Part shown: positions 14,101 to 24,170 of the stretch, piece after piece
Layout: the number at the start of each line of letters is the position of its first letter
How positions within the stretch are numbered: the stretch's first letter is position 1
Source: Pleurodeles waltl
Lineage: Eukaryota > Chordata > Amphibia > Caudata > Salamandridae
NCBI RefSeq assembly: GCF_031143425.1
Contig: NC_090446.1
Location: forward strand, 659,205,717 to 659,269,716
Direction: 5' to 3'
Length of the DNA stretch: 64,000 bases
Program-made: the position numbers and the translations under genes
The notes under the pieces: model-generated
Seen by the model: only the letters and a program-made list of their open reading frames with translations
Told to the model about the DNA's origin: nothing
Database searches by the model: none

Positions 14101-15306
14101 TAATTTAACTCTTCTCTGCTGGCCTATATGTCAAAACTATACTCAAGAGAATTCATATTTACTCTTGTTCACCATGTTGATAGAGATGGTGTAGGCACCA
14201 GCCTGGCAGTAAGACTGTTAGGGTTTTAGGAGGGGCGTATGGTCTGATGTCAGGACGGGCAGGTCCCCCCTCCTTTTTCTAATAATCCTGCCATCTTGTA
14301 AGGTGGATTACTCATATATAGTAAGAATTCTCATTTTGTGCTTATGAGTAGATCCTTAATTTGCTGTGGGATGCAAGAAAGACCTCTGGTCCCATTCTGA
14401 TGTGAGGGCATGGCCCAATTCCTAAGCTGGCTACTCCATCTCTTCTTTTTTTAAATAATTTTTCCAGGTATCTTCTAGACTTTCTATCTCCCCCTTCTAG
14501 GGTGGGAGGGGGGGGCAGAAATATTGCTGGGGCCATTACAGAGTAGGGCATTGCTCGATGCCCAGATGGGCCACACCATCACTTCTTTTCTATTGACCAT
14601 TATTTTTTTTATTTCTAGTGGACCTTGTGCTCCCCTCTCTTGAGATATTGCCTGTAGGCTCTGCTCTGCAGTATTTCTAATTGTGTTATTTTATATACTG
14701 ATGAGAGCACGGTGCGTAATCCTTTCTGGCAGTTGGGTGGTGTGGGATTATTATGATGAGTGTTGTCAACTCCGTGTTGCCACAATGATGATTCAAATGC
14801 AATAACTTGTGCAGCCACAAAGAAGTTAATAATCTCATAACTGACATAAATTTAAAGACCAAAATTAAAAAACTGTTTTCACAATTGATTGTCAAGAAAC
14901 TCAAAGAAATTCTCCTAAACGCACCCACTTGAGGATTACTAAATGCCATCTGTTTGCCAAGCCAGCATTTTTTAAATGTGATTGTTAGTTAATAAGACCT
15001 GTTCTTCGAGTGATGATCCACTGTGATTCACTTTTGTGTCATTTGATCAGCGATCTACACGTCACACGACAGGGAACTCCACCCAAGACGGTGGACTAAA
15101 AAAGGCTGAAGACTGGGGCACTGTCACATGTCACAAGTCTGACTGCCTCAGCCTTAACCTTTTCCAGGCAGGAGATTAACAGAGAAGGCTATGGCATGTC
15201 AGGCTCTGCTTCCCCTCCTCATTTCTCCTAGGTGGAAACACTCTCATCACAGAGCCGAGTATTTGGTGTAACGGCAGGAGCTACCGACGGTGTAACTGGG
15301 GAACGA
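14101..15306. other. Intergenic, nothing recognised
   Basis: No supportable gene or repeat boundary. Open frames of up to 87 codons show no known domain. Confidence 0.45.
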
Positions 15307-16027
15307 GGGGCCAGATGTAGCAAGAAAGGATTTTGCGAATCGGAATCTGCGAGTCAGTGCAACTCGCAATTTCCGATTCGCAAAATCGTATGCAGAATGG
15401 TGTCTCAGACACCTTCTGCAAATCGCAAGTGGGTCGCAAGGACCCACTGCATTTTTATTAATGAGGTGGGTCGCAATTTGCAACCCCCTTGTGATTCCCT
15501 GCTCTCATAGGGATGGTGGCCTAGTGGAGAAAGCAAACCTCCATGTCTGTGACTGCTTTTTCAATAAAGCAGTTTTTTTTTTTTTGTATTGCAGCTCGAT
15601 TTCCTTAAAGAAAAATGAATTGCAATACAAAAAAAAAATGAAACCATTTGGTTTAGTTTTTTCAAAGTAGGCAGTGGTCCATTGGACCACTGTCTGCTCT
15701 GAAAAAACATTTTTTGAGACATTCACAAAGGTGAAGGGGTCCCATAGGGGCCCCTTCCCTTTTGCGAATGAGTTAGCGCCCACTTCATGTGGGCGCTAAC
15801 TGCGAATTGCTTTGCGACCGCTTTCGCGGTCACAAAGCAATTCTGCATTACGGTGCGAGTCGCAAGTAGGAAGGGAACACCCCTTCCTATTTGCGAGTCG
15901 TATTACCATTTTGCGAGTTGGAACCGACTCGCAAAATGGGATTGTGCATCGGAATGTGCGTGTTGCATGGCACAAACTGTGATTTTCACAGTTTGTGCCA
16001 TGCAAAACGCTTCTTACATCTGGCCCC
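15307..16027. mobile_element. Poly-hairpin MITE, copy 1
   Basis: A 721-bp element bounded by GGGGCCAGATGTA and its complement TACATCTGGCCCC. Nearly the whole interior is a chain of separate hairpins. Examples are arms at 15330-15353 and 15363-15386 (24 nt, two mismatches), GTTAGCGCCCAC and its exact complement at 15772-15800, 15806-15841 (one mismatch), 15905-15938 (one mismatch) and 15964-16004 (19-bp perfect arms). No transposase is encoded. A second copy with a 3-bp TTA duplication lies at 53464-54178, which points to the PIF/Harbinger type. No clear target duplication is seen at this copy. Open frames on both strands are by-products of the palindromes. Confidence 0.75.
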
Positions 16028-16085
16028 AGGTTCTAGCCTTGGCGTATGCCCAACATCCTATGATTCTGCACTAATCGCACAATAT

Positions 16086-16365
16086 CCCTTCCTGTAAATA
16101 AACAATCACTAATTGGACTTTGGCACTTCTGTGTGTGCTGCTCAATGCAACGCACACAGAAGTCCCAAAGCGTCATGTTCAAATAATTGTTTATGTGCAG
16201 GAAGGGACACATTCCCGCACATAAAGAATAATTTCTGGCATTTTTCTCTTTCTATGCGTGCTGCAAAATGCTAAACCACAAAAAGTGGCTAAACGCCACC
16301 TTGTAAATACGGTGCTGTGCTTAGCGCCAAAGGAGCGTCACTTTTCTATAAATACGGCCCCAAGA
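16086..16365. repeat. Hairpin repeat ending in ATAAATACGGCCCC
   Basis: CCCTTCCTGTAAATAAACAAT at about 16086-16106 pairs with ATTGTTTATGTGCAGGAAGGG at about 16187-16207. Inside it CTTTGGCACTTCTGTGTG pairs with a near-complementary CACACAGAAGTCCCAAAG. The segment ends in ATAAATACGGCCCC, a MITE-like terminus, just where the L1 remnant starts. The left terminus was not found, so the boundaries are approximate. Confidence 0.4.
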
Positions 16366-16369
16366 CCGA

Positions 16370-18950
16370 TGTATGGAGAAATAGCGCAACTGCACAACAA
16401 TGGAAGCAAAATGATAGGTTCTGAGGCATGAGAGTGCCAAGACTCCCTCCCTCTTAGGGAATTGAAGTATTTTTAGACTGTTTCTGGGAGATTTATTGCC
16501 CCACATAAATTGGTGAAAACTGCTCTCCAGCTTGATGAAAAACCCTGCTTCCTGCTTACAGGAGACATTTATTAAATTAAATAATATAAAAGGTAGACTT
16601 GACATTTTGATTGGCGATGTCTGACCAATCACTCACGGAGATAAGAAGGGATTTCCAAATAGCTAAAAGAGAATTAATTTTTCATGGTAATGGGGCAAAA
16701 TGTAAGCCATAACTGTCTAAAATTGTATTAGAGTGAAATATTCCTAATTATCTTTTAGGATATGCATTATAATTTTGCATGATATCCGGGGGTAACATAT
16801 CAGTTGAGGTGTTGAACAAAATTGATTCAGTCTTGGATTTGCTAATTGTATAATCCCCAACCTTGTATATCTCCAAACTGCTTGCAAAACTGTCTCAAAT
16901 TTCTCCCTCTCAGGGAGTAATTAGAAGGCAAAATCGTCTGCATATAACTTTATTTTTGCAGCACCTGATAAAAGAGGGTGAATACCATTATGCAAACAAA
17001 TATATTGGGCCAAGGGTTCTATAAATAAGGTAATTAAAGTGGGCTGTGGAGGGTAGACCTAGACAGTCCCTCCACTAGACTGTCCCCACAATTTGATTGT
17101 TTATTATAAATTGAGCCGAAGTATTTTCATACAGCTTTGTTTTAGCCCTTGTGAGCTGTGACAGGAAATTACATTTCACCAAGATTTTAAACAAAAAATC
17201 CCAGTTCACAAGCTCGAAAGCCTTCTCTGCAGACAGCAGAACCTCGTCCATGGGGATATTATCATTATCAGTATATACTAGATCAATAAACGCGGCTAAA
17301 TAGTACATATTATCTCTCAGGTTAATAAAGAGAGTAACGTGACTGCAATTATACAGCATTACATTTCACTGAACCTGAGTTACAGGCCCCAGCTTCAGGC
17401 GATTTCCTATGACTAGGGACAGGGCCTTTAATAATCAATAGAACCTGAGGCAGACGGGTTATAATGCAGTTAGAACATTCTATAGATTGAGGGTGGAATG
17501 TTCAAAATTAAAATGGGAGAGGAACAAAAACAATTGTTAGAATATGGAAGCAATAGAGGCCATTATTGACCCTTACCCACTCCTTTGTGTTCAATGGCGT
17601 TCTCAGGTTTCCTGTTTTTTTTAATGCTGATTGTACTAAGACAGGACCCCAAAAATCTGTTGTTTTGGATAAGGCATAATTTACACTGGCAGATCTGGGC
17701 AACCATGCCAGATTCCTGAGCTCATACCTCCAAATATCCCTTAATAAAATCACTTTGGTCGTGATGAATCAGTGATTCTATCACCACACTAATGCGATTA
17801 TTTAACCTTTTTGTAAACATTTACTAAAACTCCATTTTGAAAGGAGGTGGGATGGGGCCCCCGAGTAAGATGGAACTAAACAACTTGGAAAGAGGGGCTT
17901 CTAATAGAGGGCAAACCCATTTATAAAACTGCCTCAATGCCATCTTCCTCTGGGGCTTTTGACCTGGACAGCTTTTTTATAACCCTGTTTATCTCCGAAA
18001 GGCTGATTGGATGCGTTAAAAGGGCAGCCGCTTCGCCACTTAACTCTGGGAGGCGCACTTCCTGTAACCATTGTTCCACTAGGACAGGGTCCTATGTTAC
18101 GATTTCTCTTTTATATAAAGAGTCATAGTAGTCCAAAAATATTTGCCCTTTCTTTTGTTGTTCCTTTCTATTCCTCCAGTAGTGGGGTCTTTTTGCACAC
18201 GTCATCAGGTTTTCGTTAATTTTTGCCTTGGCCAGCCAGACCTGGAAATTACCAATTTTCTCATGACACAGCTATTAAGAATGTCCTTCCCCAGAGCCGT
18301 ACGTTATGCCTCATCTGACACTTTCTGTAAGTTGTCCTGCTTTTCTTTGTCTTTCTTCTTTTGAATGGCCGAGATGGAAATCATAGACCCCCAAATTGTG
18401 GCCTTAAATGCCTCCAAAACTATAGCACCTTCTGCAGGATGGGCATTGATAGAAAAAAAATGTTTAATCTATGTTGACAGGGACCAAACATACAATTTGC
18501 GGCCAAGCAATATTTTATCCCTTGCCCATCTCCTGGTTTCTCTTGAATGGAAAAGGGGGAATTTTAAAACAATCACAGAGTGATTCAAGAAGGCCCTGGC
18601 ATAATATTGGGAGGAGATCTTTGGATCCAACTCACTCAGAACTGAAACTGGCGTAATGACTAGACAGGAGGAGATCACTGCCGATAAAATTGAATGCAAC
18701 TGCCCTGACAATGATTCCCTCAACGATTCCCTTAGAAGGTAGGTTTATCACAATATCCCTTCATCAGCAGAAGCTCAACATAATATTCACAAGAGGCAAG
18801 TGGGAACACATTACCTTCCCTCGCAAAGTCTGATATGGTGGCAGGTAATGGTGAGAAGTCACAAGCAAAACAGATAGCCTCCTTAATTCAGTCAACAAGA
18901 AATATCGAGGGCATGCATAATCAGACGCCTCTTGTTGACAATCCACAATC
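16370..18950 (-). pseudogene. L1-type LINE ORF2 remnant (endonuclease end, linker, reverse transcriptase)
   Basis: L1 ORF2 proteins nick target DNA and reverse-transcribe the LINE RNA. Conserved L1 blocks can be read on the minus strand from right to left across several frames: the end of the endonuclease region near 18.6-18.7 kb, a linker containing EAFKATIWGSMIS near 18.4 kb, and HYWRNRKEQQKK near 18.2 kb. Next come SEINRVIKKLSRSKAPEEDG near 18.0 kb (start of RT), SAEKAFELVNWDF near 17.2 kb (RT palm block around the first catalytic Asp, here Ser-Ala in place of Asp-Ala context) and QFMWGNKSPRNSLKILQFPKR near 16.5 kb (C-terminal block). Stops and frameshifts are frequent, so it is long dead. 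The 17.5-17.9 kb part is the least recognisable. At the other end, ORF1-like sequence resumes at 40.2 kb on the opposite strand. Confidence 0.75.
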
Positions 18951-19057
18951 TACCCAGGACAGGCTCCGTGCCACCTCAAATTACTCTTTTTGAGTCTCTG
19001 GCAGTGAGCAGAGTGATCAAGCAGAATCTTGAATATCTTAGTGCTCTACTTTGTGCC

Positions 19058-19062
19058 CTCCT
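19058..19062. repeat. Target-site duplication, left copy (CTCCT)
   Basis: The five bases before the first LTR are CTCCT. The same five bases directly follow the last LTR at 40203-40207, so the entire three-LTR array is bracketed by one integration-type duplication. Confidence 0.9.
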
Positions 19063-19468
19063 TGTAGGAAAGTACCATCTTGCCTGGCATGTTACCCCCA
19101 TTTTTCACTGTATATATGTTGTTTTAGTTGTATGTGTCACTGGGACCCTGGTAACCCAGGGCCCCAGTGCTCATAAGTGTGCCTGAATGTGTTACCTGTG
19201 TAGTGACTAACTGTCTCACTGAGGCTCTGCTAATCAGAACCTCAGTGGTTATGCTCTCTCATTTCTTTCCAAATTGTCACTAACAGGCTAGTGACCACTT
19301 TTACCAATTTACATTGGCTTACTGGAACACCCTTATAATTCCCTAGTATATGGTACTGAGGTACCCAGGGTATTGGGGTTCCAGGAGATCCCTATGGGCT
19401 GCAGCATTTCTTTTGCCACCCATAGGGAGCTCTGACAATTCTTACACAGGCCTGCCACTGCAGCCTGA

Positions 19469-19494
19469 GTGAAATAACGTCCACGTTATTTCAC
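19469..19494. promoter_or_regulatory. Palindrome in LTR U3 (GTGAAATAACGT...)
   Basis: GTGAAATAACGT and its exact reverse complement are separated by CC. The same palindrome is kept in LTR2 (about 29327-29352) and LTR3 (about 37613-37638). A second one, TAACCTTTAC..GTAAAGGTTA, follows at about 19541-19563. A longer imperfect stem occurs at about 21311-21371. They may bind dimeric factors or may be structural; function is unproven. Confidence 0.45.
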
Positions 19495-19700
19495 AGCCAT
19501 TTTACACTGCACTTAAGTAACTTATAAGTCACCTATATGTCTAACCTTTACCTGGTAAAGGTTAGGTGCAAAGTTACTTAGTGTGAGGGCACCCTGGCAC
19601 TAGCCAAGGTGCCCCCACATTGTTCAGAGCCAATTCCCTGAACTTTGTGAGTGCGGGGACACCATTACACGCGTGCACTACATATAGGTCACTACCTATA

Positions 19701-21263
19701 CAGGGAGTGCAGAATTATTAGGCAAGTTGTATTTTTGAGGATTAATTTTATTATTGAACAACAACCATGTTCTCAATGAACCCAAAAAACTCATTAATAT
19801 CAAAGCTGAATATTTTTGGAAGTAGTTTTTAGTTTGTTTTTAGTTTTAGCTATGTTAGGGGGATATCTGTGTGTGCAGGTGACTATTACTGTGCATAATT
19901 ATTAGGCAACTTAACAAAAAAAATATATATACCCATTTCAATTATTTATTATTACCAGTGAAACCAATATAACATCTCAACATTCACAAATATACATTTC
20001 TGACATTCAAAAACAAAACAAAAACAAATCAGTGACCAATATAGCCACCTTTCTTTGCAAGGACACTCAAAAGCCTGCCATCCATGGATGCTGTCAGTTT
20101 TTTGATCTGTTCACCATCAACATTGCGTGCAGCAGCAACCACAGCCTCCCAGACACTGTTCAGAGAGGTGTACTGTTTTCCCTCCTTGTAAATCTCACAT
20201 TTGATGATGGAGCACAGGTTCTCAATGGGGTTCAGATCAGGTGAACAAGGAGGCCATGTCATTAGATTTCCTTCTTTTATACCCTTTCTTGCCAGCCACG
20301 CTGTGGAGTACTTGGACGCGTGTGATGGAGCATTGTCCTGCATGAAAATCATGTTTTTCTTGAAGGATGCAGACTTCTTCCTGTACCACTGCTTGAAGAA
20401 GGTGTCTTCCAGGAACTGGCAGTAGGACTGGGAGTTGAGCTTGACTCCATCCTCAACCCGAAAAGGCCCCACAAGCTCATCTTTGATGATACCAGCCCAA
20501 ACCAGTACTCGACCTCCACCTTGCTGGCGTCTGAGTCGGACTGGAGCTCTCTGCCCTTTACCAATCCAGCCACGGGCCCATCCATCTGGCCCATCAAGAC
20601 TCACTCTCATTTCATCAGTCCATAAAACCTTAGAAAAATCAGTCTTGAGATATTTCTTGGCCCAGTCTTGACGTTTCAGCTTGTGTGTCTTGTTCAGTGG
20701 TGGTCGTCTTTCAGCCTTTCTTACCTTGGCCATGTCTCTGAGTATTGCACACCTTGTGCTTTTGGGCACTCCAGTGATGTTGCAGCTCTGAAATATGGCC
20801 AAACTGGTGGCAAGTGGCATCGTGGCAGCTGCACGCTTGACTTTTCACAGTTCATGGGCAGTTATTTTGCGCCTTGGTTTTTCCACACGCTTCTTGCGAC
20901 CCTGTTGACTATTTTGAATGAAACGCTTGATTGTTCGATGATCACGCTTCAGAAGCTTTGCAATTTTAAGAGTGCTGCATCCCTCTGCAAGATATCTCAC
21001 TATTTTTGACTTTTCTGAGCCTGTCAAGTCCTTCTTTTGACCCATTTTGCCAAAGGAAAGGAAGTTGCCTAATAATTATGCACACCTGATATAGGGTGTT
21101 GATGTCATTAGACCACACCCCTTCTCATTACAGAGATGCACATCACCTAATATGCTTAATTGGTAGTAGGCTTTCAAGCCTATACAGCTTGGAGTAAGAC
21201 AACATGCATAATGAGGATGATGTGGTCAAAATACTCATTTGCCTAATAATTCTGCACTCCCTG
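19701..21263 (-). mobile_element. Tc1-like DNA transposon (DD37E type) inserted in LTR1
   Basis: A 1,563-bp element with perfect 25-bp terminal inverted repeats beginning CAGGGAGTGCAGAATTATTA (19701-19725 and 21239-21263). A second inverted pair of 21 bp lies inside, TGCATAATTATTAGGCAACT at 19892 with its complement at 21062-21082, about 180-190 bp from each end. This is an IR/DR layout like that of Sleeping Beauty. One transposase gene on the minus strand fills the centre. It cuts and pastes the element at TA sites. The perfect ends and single stop codon in the gene indicate a young insertion, necessarily younger than the LTR it entered. Confidence 0.95.
20029..21045 (-). pseudogene. Tc1-like transposase with one in-frame stop
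   Basis: One frame of 338 codons running from the ATG at 21045 to the stop at 20029, close to the usual Tc1 length of about 340. The N-terminal 66 residues hold a helix-turn-helix DNA-binding region (SEKSKIVRYLAEG...TIKRFI) followed by a basic RKK/RRK stretch. A TGA codon at 20845-20847 interrupts the frame; it is one transition from CGA (Arg). The rest carries the catalytic triad: Asp in VLWTDEMRV, Asp in FMQDNAPSH and Glu in SPDLNPIEN. There are 37 residues between the last two acidic residues, so it is DD37E rather than the classical Tc1 DD34E; this spacing is known from the TRT family, which has a history of horizontal transfer. As it stands the protein would be truncated and inactive. 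Confidence 0.92.
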
Positions 21264-22355
21264 TATGTAGCTTCACAATGGTAACTCCGAATATGGCCAT
21301 GTAACATGTCTATGATCATGGAATTGCCCCCTCTATGCCATCCTGGCATAGTTGGCACAATCCCATGATCCCAGTGGTCTGTAGCACAGACCCTGGTACT
21401 GCCAAACTGCCCTTCCTGGGGTTTCACTGCAGCTGCTGCTGCTGCCAACCCCTCAGACAGGCATCTGCCCTCCTGGGGTCCAGCCAGGCCTGGCCCACGA
21501 TGGCAGAACAAAGAACTTCCTCTGAGAGAGGGTGTGACACCCTCTCCCTTTGGAAAATGGTGTGAAGGCAGGGGAGGAGTAGCCTCCCCCAGCCTCTGGA
21601 AATGCTTTCTTGGGCACAGATGTGCCCAATTCTGCATAAGCCAGTCTACACCGGTTCAGTGACCCCTTAGCCCCTGCTCTGGCGTGAAACTGGACAAAGG
21701 AAAGGGGAGTGACCACTCCCCTGACCTGCACCTCCCCTGGGAGGTGTCCAGAGCTCCTCCAGTGTGCTCCAGACCTCTGCCATCTTGGAAACAGAGGTGC
21801 TGCTGGCACACTGGACTGCTCTGAGTGGCCAGTGCCACCAGGTGACGTCAGAGACTCCTGCTGATAGGCTCCTTCAGGTGTTAGTAGCCTATCCTCTCTC
21901 CTAGGTAGCCAAACCCTCTTTTCTGGCTATTTAGGGTCTCTGTCTCTGGGGAAACTTTAGATAACGAATGCAAGAGCTCATCCGAGTTCCTCTGCATCTC
22001 TCTCTTCACCTTCTGATAAGGAAACGACTGCTGACCGCGCTGGAAGCCTGCAAACCTGCAACATAGTAGCAAAGACGACTACTGCAACTCTGTAACGCTG
22101 ATCCTGCCGCCTTCTCGACTGTTTTCCTGCTTGTGCATGCTGTGGGGGTAGTCTGCCTCCTCTCTGCACCAGAAGCTCCGAAGAAATCTCCCGTGGGTCG
22201 ACGGAATCTTCCCCCTGCAACCGCAGGCACCAAAAAGCTGCTTTACCGGTCCCTTGGGTCTCCTCTCAGCACGACGAGCGAGGTCCCTCGAATCCAGCGA
22301 CTCTGTCCAAGTGACCCCCACAGTCCAGTGACTCTTCAGTCCAAGTTTGGTGGAG

Positions 22356-22956
22356 GTAAGTCCTTGCCTCACCTCGCTGGGCTGCATTGCTGGGAACCGC
22401 GACTTTGCAGCTACTCCGGCCCCTGTGCACTTCCGGCGGAAATCCTTTGTGCACAGCCAAGCCTGGGTCCACGGCACTCTAACCTGCATTGCACGACTTT
22501 CTAAGTTGGTCTCCGGCGACGTGGGACTCCTTTGTGCAACTTCGGCGAGCACCGTTTCACGCATCCTCGTAGTGCCTGTTTCTGGCACTTCCCTGGGAGC
22601 TACCTGCTTCAGTGAGGGCTCTTTGTCTTGCTCGACGTCCCCTCTCTCTTCAGGTCCAATTTACGACCTCCTGGTCCCTCCTGGGCCCCAGCAGCGTCCA
22701 AAAACGCCAAATGCATGATTTGTGACTAGCAAGGCTTGTTGGCATCCTTTTGGCGGGTAAAAACTTCTGCACGACTCTCCACGGCGAGAGGGATCCGTCC
22801 ACCAAAGGGGAAGTCTCTAGCCCTTTTCGTTACTGCAGAAACCTCAGCTTCTTCTGTCCAGTAGAAGCTTCTTTGCACCCGCAGCTGGCATTTCCTGGGC
22901 ATTTGCCCATCTCCGACTTGCTTGTGACTTTTGGACTTGGTCCCCTTGTTCCACAG
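22356..22956 (+). promoter_or_regulatory. Conserved splice donor/acceptor pair inside LTR1
   Basis: TGGAG|GTAAGT at 22356 is a near-perfect 5' splice site. TTGTTCCACAG|GT ending at 22956 is a good 3' splice site. They are 601 nt apart. The same pair is kept in LTR2 (30646-31246) and LTR3 (38936-39536). If the LTR transcript starts upstream, this could define an intron within the leader. This is inference from sequence only. Confidence 0.4.
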
Positions 22957-23376
22957 GTACCCTAGATTGGAAATCCACAGTTGTTGCATTGCTGGTTTGT
23001 GTCTTTGCTGCATTATTCCTCTAACACGACTTCTTTGTCCTTAGGGGAACTTTAGTGCACTTTGCACTCACTTTTCAGGGTCTTGGGGAGGGTTATTTTT
23101 CTAACTCTCACTATTTTCTAATAGTCCCAGCGACCCTCTACAAGGTCACATAGGTTTGGGGTCCATTCGTGGTTTGCATTCCACTTTTGGAGTATATGGT
23201 TTGTGTTGCCCCTATCCCTATGTTTCCCCATTGCATCCTATTGTAACTATACATTGTTTGCACTGTTTTCTAAGACTATACTGCATATTTTTGCTATTGT
23301 GTATATATATCTTGTGTATATTTCCTATCCTCTCACTGAGGGTACACTCTAAGATACTTTGGCATATTGTCATAAA

Positions 23377-23382
23377 AATAAA
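23377..23382 (+). terminator. Polyadenylation signal AATAAA in LTR1
   Basis: AATAAA is followed after about 15-35 nt by a T/GT-rich stretch (TGTGTATTGTGTTTTC). This would place the R/U5 border near 23.39-23.42 kb. Identical signals lie at 31667-31672 (LTR2) and 39957-39962 (LTR3). Confidence 0.7.
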
Positions 23383-23622
23383 GTACCTTTATTTTTAGTA
23401 TAACTGTGTATTGTGTTTTCTTATGATATTGTGCATAGGACACTAAGTGGTACTGTAGTAGCTTCACACGTCTCCTAGTTCAGCCTAAGCTGCTCTGCTA
23501 AGCTACCATTATCTATCAGCCTAAGCTGCTAGACACCCTATACACTAATAAGGGATAACTGGGCCTGGTGCAAGGTGCAAGTACCCCTTGGTACTCACTA
23601 CAAGCCAGTCCAGCCTCCTACA

Positions 23623-23645
23623 TTGGTTGTGCAGTGGTGGGATAA
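23623..23645 (+). other. Primer-binding-site region of copy 1
   Basis: The internal region starts TTGGTTGTGCAGTGGTGGGA directly after the LTR end CA. A TGG near the start is expected for a tRNA-primed site, and the sequence vaguely resembles the tRNA-Leu type, but no clean match could be established. Copy 2 has the same text at 31913. Confidence 0.35.
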
Positions 23646-23891
23646 GTGCTTGAGACTACTTACCACTCTTGTCAGTGTACTTTTCATAAGAGAAAAATAT
23701 ACAAAACAAGGTCAGTGTATATACACATAGCCAAAAAGTTTTGCATTTCCTCTTTTCACTCTTTTCTAAGTGCTGAAAAGTTCTTCTAAACTTTCAAAAA
23801 GTTCTTAATAGTTTAAAAAGTTTTTTTCTGTCTTTCCAAAAAGTTCTGAAAACTTTTTTCTCTTTTTCTATCACTTTAACTCTCTCTAAAA

Positions 23892-24170
23892 ATGTCTGGC
23901 ACAGGCCAAAATGTTGATATGTCCAAACTTGCATATGACAACCTTAGCTGGAAAAGAGCAAGGAGTCTCTGTATAGAGAGAGGTTTGAGTGTAGGGAAGA
24001 ATCCTTCCTTGGAACTGTTACTTAACATGCTTAGAGAACAGGATAAGGCCATAGGTGCCTCATCTGTTGAAAAAGTACCTAATAGTTCTCAATCTGATTC
24101 AGGGACTCCCCCAGGAAAAGATTCAGGAAAGAACTTCCTAGCCTGCCCATTACTAGACAATCTAGCATAG
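23892..24170 (+). CDS. gag: Gag N-terminal segment, copy 1 (frame ends early)
   Basis: A 92-codon frame starting at a true ATG about 270 bp inside the left LTR border. It has a basic, helical N-terminus (LSWKRARSL..) and ends at TAG. The downstream gag sequence continues in the -1 register. That second frame is open from about 24095, so the two overlap by about 75 nt. Copy 2 has exactly the same arrangement (32182-32460). Either the progenitor carried a fixed frame lesion, or the two frames are joined by ribosomal frameshifting or splicing. No classical slippery heptamer was recognised in the overlap. The protein would supply the matrix-like start of the capsid precursor. Confidence 0.6.
   Translation: MSGTGQNVDMSKLAYDNLSWKRARSLCIERGLSVGKNPSLELLLNMLREQDKAIGASSVEKVPNSSQSDSGTPPGKDSGKNFLACPLLDNLA

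Larger units (their letters stand above)
19699..21265. repeat. TA target duplication around the Tc1-like element
   Basis: TA at 19699-19700 and TA at 21264-21265 flank the element. The uninterrupted LTR2 and LTR3 read CCTATATGTAG at the same place, that is a single TA. This is the expected Tc1/mariner signature, shown with an internal empty site. Confidence 0.95.
19063..23622 (+). repeat. LTR 1 of the Gmr1-like array (interrupted by Tc1-like element)
   Basis: Starts TGTAGGAAAGTACC and ends CAGCCTCCTACA. After removal of 1,565 bp (Tc1-like element plus one TA) it is about 2,995 bp, matching the other two LTRs. It differs from LTR2 and LTR3 at roughly two dozen sites by eye, and LTR2 and LTR3 share several states against it. 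It contains U3-type palindromes, a conserved splice donor/acceptor pair and a polyadenylation signal, listed separately. Open frames inside it are not considered genes. Confidence 0.93.

Noticed and set aside
15232..16097. Open frames of 92-95 codons on both strands
   Set aside because: Mirror-image frames come from the hairpins of the MITE.
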